NCBI RefSeq assembly: GCF_017875835.1 | Contig: NZ_JAGING010000001.1 | Location: 1,178,001-1,242,000, forward strand | Direction: 5' to 3' | Source: Psychrobacter sp. PL19 | Lineage (GTDB): Bacteria > Pseudomonadota > Gammaproteobacteria > Pseudomonadales > Moraxellaceae | DNA length: 64,000 nucleotides | In this document: one piece after another, positions 58,705 to 64,000 of the stretch | How positions within the stretch are numbered: the stretch's first letter is position 1 | Layout of the letters: every line of letters starts with the position of its first letter | Program-made: the position numbers and the translations under genes | Notes under the pieces: generated by a model | Databases searched by the model: none | What the model was told of the DNA's origin: nothing | Seen by the model: the letters and a program-made list of their open reading frames with translations, nothing else

Positions 58705-59946
58705 TTATCTCATAGATGGCATATTTAACTGCTGTACCAAGCTGGCTAAAACACTAGTGGCAAAGCTGCCAGTTGGCAAAGTAAAGCGTAATATTAGGGT
58801 CTGCTCATCTGACCATTCCCAAGCCAACGCCTCAATAGCTAAGCGTAATGGCCGGCGTTGCGCCTTAATATCGCGCTGCTCTAGGCCGATAGCTAGTTCA
58901 GTTAGCAATAAGCTTTGCTGCACAGTATCATGCTCAAGTGTGGCCGCCTCGCCACTTACCTTATCATTATCGATGCCCCACAACACAGCTGTTGGATGAA
59001 TATCGCCGTCAGCAAGGCGCGCGCGCAAGGTATCGTCAATCTGCTCGCTGGCAAATATCGATCCTGAACCCGCTAAGTTAAATACCTCACCAGCCATACC
59101 TTGGTTCCAACTGTCATCACGTACCCGCACGGCTAAGACCTCATTAAATATCAGGCTGCGAGCGGCGGACAGCGCCATTGCATTTTGCTCGCGTGGTGGG
59201 CGCTTGCCTTTACCTTTTTTGCGTGGCGGGCTAGTGTCTTGTAATGGACGAGCAAACAGCGTAAGGGCCTCTCTAATATTATTACCGCCATGGCCAAAGC
59301 GCTGCGGGCCAAAATAATTGGGCACGCCGTTCTGACTCATACTTGCTAAATGCTGCTCTGTTGTTTGTTTTACCGATGGCATTTGGTCGACCGCAGGAGT
59401 GGCTGTTGCGATACTCTCAGACTGCACGTCACGTAAAGTGATGATAAATTGGTTGGCACGATGCGTACCACGATTGAGTTTCTTATTGTGCCACTGTTGG
59501 GTAAGTATCTGCACGCTTTCATCTGTGCCAAGGTCAGTGGGGGTAAAGCTAGTGGTTGGTAATTGTTTCTTCGGCAAGCGTAAGCTAAACCATTGGGTCG
59601 TTAGAGCGTGCCGGTCTTTTAGCCCAGAATAACCGACGTCACGTAAAGGAATATCTGCCCATTCTGCTAATAATTTAGCGAGGAATGCGGTGTTCATACC
59701 TATCTTTTGCATATGTAGCCATAAATGCTCACCGTCACCGGTAAAAGTGAATGGCAGTATTTCATGAACCACAAAGTCTGCTGCGTGCGCTTTATAAGTC
59801 GCTTGTATGATGGGTGGTCGCATCGGCTGTGGCAGCTGTGAGGTATCGGTTATCACTGTCATATCGACGGTTGCGACATCAAATGGTGGTTTATCCGTTA
59901 CTGGCTGAAGAGTAGCGTTATTAAGGTGATTGTCTTGAAAAGTCAT
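58705..59946 (-). CDS. truD: tRNA pseudouridine(13) synthase TruD
   Basis: Makes pseudouridine 13 in tRNA-Glu. 413 residues: ADFVVHEILPFTFTGDGEH, the catalytic Asp in VGYSGLKDRHALTTQWFSLR, NRGTHRANQFIITLRDV, the NYFGPQRFGHGGNN signature, and the TRUD-domain end with EALAWEW. A Lys/Arg-rich insert near residues 240-250 and a Thr-rich stretch near 180-195 add length over E. coli TruD (349 aa). Convergent with the GGDEF remnant. Confidence 0.95.
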   Translation of the reverse strand: MTFQDNHLNNATLQPVTDKPPFDVATVDMTVITDTSQLPQPMRPPIIQATYKAHAADFVVHEILPFTFTGDGEHLWLHMQKIGMNTAFLAKLLAEWADIPLRDVGYSGLKDRHALTTQWFSLRLPKKQLPTTSFTPTDLGTDESVQILTQQWHNKKLNRGTHRANQFIITLRDVQSESIATATPAVDQMPSVKQTTEQHLASMSQNGVPNYFGPQRFGHGGNNIREALTLFARPLQDTSPPRKKGKGKRPPREQNAMALSAARSLIFNEVLAVRVRDDSWNQGMAGEVFNLAGSGSIFASEQIDDTLRARLADGDIHPTAVLWGIDNDKVSGEAATLEHDTVQQSLLLTELAIGLEQRDIKAQRRPLRLAIEALAWEWSDEQTLILRFTLPTGSFATSVLASLVQQLNMPSMR

Positions 59947-60288
59947 AAGTTATTCATCTGTTATCGTATTTAGATTAAAATTGAAGAAAAGCGTCATTAA
60001 AATCGCAATGTTACGTTTAATTACATGGTAGACAGGCAATTAAATACCGTATACACGGTGTACTTGTTACTATTAATAAATGTTATATTTCTAAGGTGGC
60101 TCAGTCTACAGCAGTGCAAATTATTGAAACAGATTCTTGAAACAGATTCTTAAAAGTGACTCAGTCCTAATTTATGGCTGGCTGTAGCTTGAGGTAGCAA
60201 CCCATATTAACGTAGTAACTCACAGTAAAATCATAAGCAGCAATATGTAGCCAATAAAGGTAGCAACCGCAACCGTTAAGGATAACCC
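59947..60288. other. Divergent region between truD and the Rieske-AIF gene
   Basis: 342 bp. It contains a 13-bp tandem repeat (60124-60162) and AT-rich DNA that should hold promoters for both genes. No ORF. Confidence 0.55.
60124..60162. repeat. 13-bp tandem repeat upstream of the Rieske-AIF gene
   Basis: ttgaaacagattc at 60124-60136 and 60137-60149, then a diverged third copy (60150-60162). Confidence 0.8.
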
Positions 60289-61908
60289 ATGACCAACTCA
60301 ACTGGTAATACAGTAACTATTAATAAAGCCGACATTCCAAGTGGTGGTATGAAATCGTACAAGCAAGATGACGATAGTATCATTTTAATTACTCGCGACG
60401 ACAGTACGTTTCATGCGTTTGATGGTAAATGTCCGCACGCTGGGGCAAATTTAGGCGACGGGCTTCGCTGTGGCAATCGGGTAATTTGTCCGTGGCATCA
60501 CGCTACTTTTGATAGCCGTGACGGGTCGTTATTAGAGCCGGTAGCGACTGAAGGTCTGACTCAATACGAATTGACTGATAATGGCGAGAGTCTGACGGTC
60601 AATACGGCGGCGAAGATAGACCATTCTATCGCTAATGATCAGTTGACAGAGACTCATACTGTCATCGTTGGTGGCGGCGCCGCTGGTTTTATGACCGCAC
60701 ATCATTTGCGTCAGATGGGTTATGGTGGCGACATTACGCTAATTAGCAAAGATAACAAGGCGCCTTATAACCGTCCGCTGTTATCGAAAGCCTTTCTAGC
60801 AGGAAATATGCCTGAGGAAAAACTGCTACTCGGTGGTAGCGATTGGGCGCAGAAGAACAATATTGAGTTACGCTTAAATCAAATAGTTAATGAAGTTTTA
60901 CCCAACGAGCGCACCATTATTCTTGATGACGCTAGTGGTAATGAACAAAAAATAAGCGCAGATTTTCTAGTGGTCGCTACTGGTGCGTCGCCCATGGTTC
61001 CTCCTATAAAAGGTGCTGACCTCGATGGGGTTTATACCTTACGTAGTATGGACGATGCCAAAGCGATTAAAGCCGCTAGCCATGATAAACATGTGGTGGT
61101 TATTGGTACTGGCTTTATCGGTATGGAGGTTGCGGCAGCTTTAGCACAAGCGGGCACGACGGCATCTATCACAGTAGTCGGCCAAGAAAATCGGGTAATG
61201 GGCAATATCATCTCTGAAACAGTCAGCAATGCCTTGATTAAACTGCATGAGGCCAATGGCATTAAATTTGTCTTAGACGCTACAGTGAATGAGATTAGTG
61301 GTAATGATGCTACGGTACCAACACAAATTAGCGCCGTTAGCTTGGCAAATGGCGAGCAAATAGCCGCCGATATAGTGATTTTGGGTACTGGGGTGTCACC
61401 ACGTACGGACCTGTTTAGCGAAGTAAACGATCCGGATGGAGTGCAAGTAGACAGTCATTTACAACTACGTGATGGGGTCTATGCCCTTGGAGATATTGCT
61501 AAGGCGTCTGGAAAAATGGGGCGTATGCGTATCGAACATTGGCGCGTTGCTTTACAACATGGACTGGTGGCTACTGCCGCAATCTTAAATGATAGTAATG
61601 TGGATTCGCTAGATGAACGTGTACCGTTCTTTTGGACGATGCAGTATGGCAAAAGTCTGCGTTACAGCGGTCATGCAAAAAACTCAGATAATAATATTTT
61701 ATTGGGCTCGCCAGATACGCTTAATTATATTGAATATTATTTCGATGATGATAACGACAATACACGCGCAAGTGCCGCCAGTACGCTTGGACGTGATAAA
61801 GATTTGATCGCCTTTGGCGAGCTATTGCGCCTCGGTCAGGCACCCACCCGTGCACAGATTAACGCAGGCTTTGATATTATTGCCCAAGCGCATGAACTAT
61901 CGCGTTAG
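60289..61908 (+). CDS. Rieske-domain FAD/NAD(P)H oxidoreductase (AIFM3-like)
   Basis: 539 residues. An N-terminal Rieske domain binds [2Fe-2S] through C48-x-H50 and C67-x2-H70 (CPHAGANLGDGL, ICPWHHATFD). The pyridine-nucleotide-disulfide reductase module follows: FAD loop VIVGGGAAGFMTAHHL near 126, NRPLLSKAFLAG, NAD loop VVIGTGFIGMEVAAALAQAG, VYALGDIA, and a reductase C-terminal domain ending near FFWTMQYGKSLRYSGH. This Rieske-AIF fusion recurs in proteobacteria and in human AIFM3; the electron acceptor is not established. A terminator follows. Confidence 0.9.
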   Translation: MTNSTGNTVTINKADIPSGGMKSYKQDDDSIILITRDDSTFHAFDGKCPHAGANLGDGLRCGNRVICPWHHATFDSRDGSLLEPVATEGLTQYELTDNGESLTVNTAAKIDHSIANDQLTETHTVIVGGGAAGFMTAHHLRQMGYGGDITLISKDNKAPYNRPLLSKAFLAGNMPEEKLLLGGSDWAQKNNIELRLNQIVNEVLPNERTIILDDASGNEQKISADFLVVATGASPMVPPIKGADLDGVYTLRSMDDAKAIKAASHDKHVVVIGTGFIGMEVAAALAQAGTTASITVVGQENRVMGNIISETVSNALIKLHEANGIKFVLDATVNEISGNDATVPTQISAVSLANGEQIAADIVILGTGVSPRTDLFSEVNDPDGVQVDSHLQLRDGVYALGDIAKASGKMGRMRIEHWRVALQHGLVATAAILNDSNVDSLDERVPFFWTMQYGKSLRYSGHAKNSDNNILLGSPDTLNYIEYYFDDDNDNTRASAASTLGRDKDLIAFGELLRLGQAPTRAQINAGFDIIAQAHELSR

Positions 61909-61934
61909 GATAAGACGCTTATAACGATTAGGAT

Positions 61935-61967
61935 AAAGGCTGCCGCTACATCTTGGCAGCCTTTTTA
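61935..61967 (+). terminator. Terminator after the Rieske-AIF gene
   Basis: 10-bp stem aaaggctgcc/ggcagccttt (61935-61944 with 61955-61964), 10-nt loop and T run. Confidence 0.88.
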
Positions 61968-61982
61968 ACAAATGAGAATAAT

Positions 61983-62561
61983 ATGACTACTAATACTGTG
62001 TTTTTACGTCAAGCTAAACCTGCTGATATAAGTGCTCTTAAGCAGTTACTTGACCACTGTTATCGTCAGTCGGAAGGTTGGACCAATGAAGCTGATTTAG
62101 TCGCTGGTATTCGTATTACCGACTCCGAGCTCACCCGTGTTATTGCTGATCCTAAGCATTATTTGTTCGTCTATCCAAAGACTGATACGGATAGCCGTGA
62201 TGGACAAGAGACTGGCGAATTACTTGGCTGCATTGCAGTGGATATGCAAGACAATGCTGATAAAAGCTGTGCCTATATCGGTATGTTTGCGGTTCATCCG
62301 GAACGGCAGGGAGGCGGGGTTGGCCATCAAATACTACAGGCAGCGGAAATCTTTGCTGAGCGACATTTGCAAACTCAAGATAAGACTGTTCGACTGACTA
62401 TGAGTATCTTGAGCCATCGTCCTGAGCTTTTGGCTTATTATGAACGTCGTGGTTACAAGCTTACTGGAGTGACGATGCCGTTTCCAGAGGATGGCAATAA
62501 TGGCCAGCCAAAACGGCAAGACCTACAACTATTAGAACTAGAAAAATTAGCCACTAGTTAG
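61983..62561 (+). CDS. GNAT family N-acetyltransferase
   Basis: 192 residues from the ATG at 61983; the frame upstream (TTG at 61953) lies inside the preceding terminator, so that start is rejected. GNAT features: FLRQAKPADISALKQLLDHC, LLGCIAVDMQ, the acetyl-CoA loop YIGMFAVHPERQGGGVGHQIL and the terminal RPELLAYYERRGYKLTGV. Substrate unknown. The gene is followed immediately by a 14-bp repeat starting on its stop codon. Confidence 0.88.
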   Translation: MTTNTVFLRQAKPADISALKQLLDHCYRQSEGWTNEADLVAGIRITDSELTRVIADPKHYLFVYPKTDTDSRDGQETGELLGCIAVDMQDNADKSCAYIGMFAVHPERQGGGVGHQILQAAEIFAERHLQTQDKTVRLTMSILSHRPELLAYYERRGYKLTGVTMPFPEDGNNGQPKRQDLQLLELEKLATS

Positions 62562-62614
62562 TAATTAATATTTAGTAGCTTATATTTAGTAATTATTGCT
62601 TAGAAGTAATACTT
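62559..62614. repeat. 14-bp tandem repeat starting on the GNAT stop codon
   Basis: Four units (tagtaattaatatt, tagtagcttatatt, tagtaattattgct, tagaagtaatactt); the first three bases are the stop codon itself. Confidence 0.85.
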
Positions 62615-62619
62615 TTAGC

Positions 62620-62832
62620 CTAACTCCAAAAGTGTTTAAACGTCATAAATAGCCCGATGCTAAGTAATATAAACGCCACTATAACCAAGCGCTTGAACCA
62701 GTTAAATGCGGGTAGACGGGTGGCATTATCATCAGATATTAGATAAGCCAGCAGGCACATTAAGCTGGCCACTAAGGTCATAATGCCAAGGCCAATCGGT
62801 AAGATAAAAAGGTACACTTGCCACACAGCCAT
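62620..62832 (-). CDS. Small two-helix membrane protein, 70 aa
   Basis: Not recognised. Two hydrophobic helices (about 5-33 and 49-66) separated by a short charged loop (SDDNATRLPAFNWFKR). GAGAG directly precedes the ATG, a poor spacing. The clean two-helix pattern makes it a plausible gene; it lies between the GNAT gene and gorA. Confidence 0.5.
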   Translation of the reverse strand: MAVWQVYLFILPIGLGIMTLVASLMCLLAYLISDDNATRLPAFNWFKRLVIVAFILLSIGLFMTFKHFWS

Positions 62833-62926
62833 CTCTCAACAGTTTTTGTTACTGACATCATAGCAGTATCGTGGTTTGGCTGTCAGTATTAGAAACATCT
62901 AAGTACCTTAAAACTATATTCATCAG

Positions 62927-62959
62927 AGCCTCTGCCTATATTTAATATATGCAGAGGCT
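62927..62959 (-). terminator. Hairpin after gorA, possible terminator
   Basis: 9-bp stem agcctctgc/gcagaggct with a 15-nt AT loop, 44 bp past the gorA stop. No T run, so the evidence is weak. Confidence 0.35.
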
Positions 62960-63002
62960 GATTGATTGATGACACGCCTTAATAGTGCTCAGCCTATAAA
63001 GA

Positions 63003-64000
63003 CTAGCGCATCGTCACGAACTCTTCTGAGCCGGTTGGGTGGATAGCAATAGTATTATCAAAGTCAGCCTTAGTAGCGCCCATTTTTATAGCTACTGCAA
63101 AGCCTTGTATCATCTCATCGACGCCGAAGCCTATACCGTGCAGACCAACGACTTTTTCATCATCGCCCAAGCACACCAGCTTCATCATACACTTCTGACG
63201 ATGTTGGGTGACTGCACTATACATTGAGGTAAATGTTGAGCTATAGCATTTAATATTGTCCTTACCATAGTGATTAACAGCATCGATTTCAGTCAATCCA
63301 ATAGTACCGATAGCAGGATGGGTAAAGATAACCGTCGGTATCAATTCATAGTCTAAATGCTCATTAGGCTTATTATTAAATAAGCGCTCTGATAAGCGTC
63401 GACCTGCCGCGATAGCCACCGGAGTCAAGTCAACACCATTCTCGATAGTATCGCCTACCGCATATATACCTTTAATATTGGTGTTTTGGAACTTATCGAC
63501 TTTAATTTTGCCAATATCACTAGTCTCTACACCCGTCACTTGCAAATTAAGATTGTCCGTGGAAGGCGCGCGACCAATGGCCCAAATCAAACAGTCTGCC
63601 GTGTCTAGGCTGCCATCTTTGGTACATAAGGTTAGGCTACCATCTTCATTTTTGTTGACTTCAGTTAGCGTGGTGTTGGTGTGCAATTGAATGCCGTCTT
63701 GCTCCATCTCTATCAGCAAGGCTTCCACAACACTGTGGTCAAATGAGCGCAGTGGCGAGTGCTTACGTACATATAAATGCACTTCAGCGCCTAGACTGTT
63801 CAATACCCCAGCGATCTCAACGGCGATATATCCTGCTCCTACAATAGCCACCCGTTTTGGCAGCTGATTTAGGGCAAAAAAGCCATCAGAGTCAATACCG
63901 TGTTGTGCCCCTTTGATATCTGGGTAAATAGGATGACCGCCCGTTGCGATCAAAATATGATCAGCCGTAATGTGTTCGCCATTGACCTCGACTGTCTTGG
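63003..64000 (-). CDS. gorA: Glutathione reductase, C-terminal part (5' end outside window)
   Basis: NADPH-dependent reduction of GSSG in the cytosol. The frame is open to the window edge, so the N-terminal FAD loop and the redox-active Cys pair are not visible. Present: ILIATGGHP, the NADPH loop [17 protein letters not shown] with the following Arg-containing [12 protein letters not shown], the FAD stretch [20 protein letters not shown], the dimerisation domain [17 protein letters not shown], and the catalytic terminal [15 protein letters not shown]. The Arg residues after the NADPH loop favour NADPH and GSSG over lipoamide substrates. Confidence 0.93.
   Translation of the reverse strand, partial: KTVEVNGEHITADHILIATGGHPIYPDIKGAQHGIDSDGFFALNQLPKRVAIVGAGYIAVEIAGVLNSLGAEVHLYVRKHSPLRSFDHSVVEALLIEMEQDGIQLHTNTTLTEVNKNEDGSLTLCTKDGSLDTADCLIWAIGRAPSTDNLNLQVTGVETSDIGKIKVDKFQNTNIKGIYAVGDTIENGVDLTPVAIAAGRRLSERLFNNKPNEHLDYELIPTVIFTHPAIGTIGLTEIDAVNHYGKDNIKCYSSTFTSMYSAVTQHRQKCMMKLVCLGDDEKVVGLHGIGFGVDEMIQGFAVAIKMGATKADFDNTIAIHPTGSEEFVTMR

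Overview
The window reads as a chromosomal segment of a Gammaproteobacterium of the family Moraxellaceae, most likely Psychrobacter. The basis is gene order (ftsA-ftsZ-lpxC-dciA; yhbY/rlmE-ftsH-folP; gmk-rpoZ-spoT-ridA), AT-leaning intergenic DNA, protein sequences close to what I remember of Psychrobacter and Acinetobacter homologues, and family traits such as a SpoT with an eroded synthetase domain. No alignment was run, so the genus is an inference. Nearly all genes are housekeeping genes. I see no prophage, insertion sequence, CRISPR array, tRNA or rRNA.

Layout. 1-3.7 kb: distal end of the division and cell-wall cluster (ftsA, truncated by the window edge, ftsZ, lpxC). 3.7-6.4 kb: dciA, a secreted CHAP-type protein and a DOMON-like protein. 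6.5-11.3 kb: yhbY divergent from rlmE, then ftsH and folP. 11.3-13.3 kb: sdhE, a YgfX-like membrane protein and a YidB-family protein. 13.4-15.6 kb: recA-recX, with an unusually long RecX. 15.6-16.8 kb: a 1.2-kb gene-free, AT-rich stretch with two perfect DnaA boxes. 16.8-25.7 kb: trmB, a DUF2628/pilin-like fusion, a KefB/C-type antiporter, an unknown protein, a zinc CDF exporter and priA. 25.9-30.3 kb: ridA, spoT, rpoZ and gmk, all on the minus strand. 30.6-41.3 kb: ispH, a thioesterase, htpG, a membrane-anchored C13 (legumain-type) peptidase, fghA, a DUF2805 protein, rpe, three lineage-specific small proteins, rpmG and rpmB. 41.8-46.2 kb: a large Ig-like surface lipoprotein, purU and ypjD. 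46.5-56.9 kb: ffh, tsaB, uppP, rsmJ, a small L7/L12-like membrane protein, ubiA, a DUF4112 protein, mnmC, a tail-anchored coiled-coil protein, yciI and yciB. 57.1-64 kb: rnm, a decayed GGDEF gene, truD, a Rieske-AIF-type oxidoreductase, a GNAT acetyltransferase, a small membrane protein and gorA (truncated by the window edge).

Functional themes are translation and RNA modification (rlmE, yhbY, trmB, rsmJ, truD, mnmC, tsaB, rpmB, rpmG, ffh), envelope and division (ftsA, ftsZ, lpxC, uppP, yciB, ftsH), replication and repair (dciA, priA, recA, recX), stringent response (spoT, rpoZ) and one-carbon or thiol metabolism (folP, purU, fghA, gorA).

The most distinctive non-genic signal is a recurrent class of short tandem duplications (13-20 bp units, about 2 to 4 copies) in intergenic DNA. 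Many of them overlap or abut a stop codon: rpoZ, recX, the antiporter gene, the GNAT gene, the L7/L12-like gene and the GGDEF remnant. I regard this pattern, the DnaA-box cluster, the pseudo-synthetase SpoT, the long RecX, the C13 peptidase and the DUF2628-pilin fusion as the items most worth a second look. I did not find a convincing new multi-gene system.
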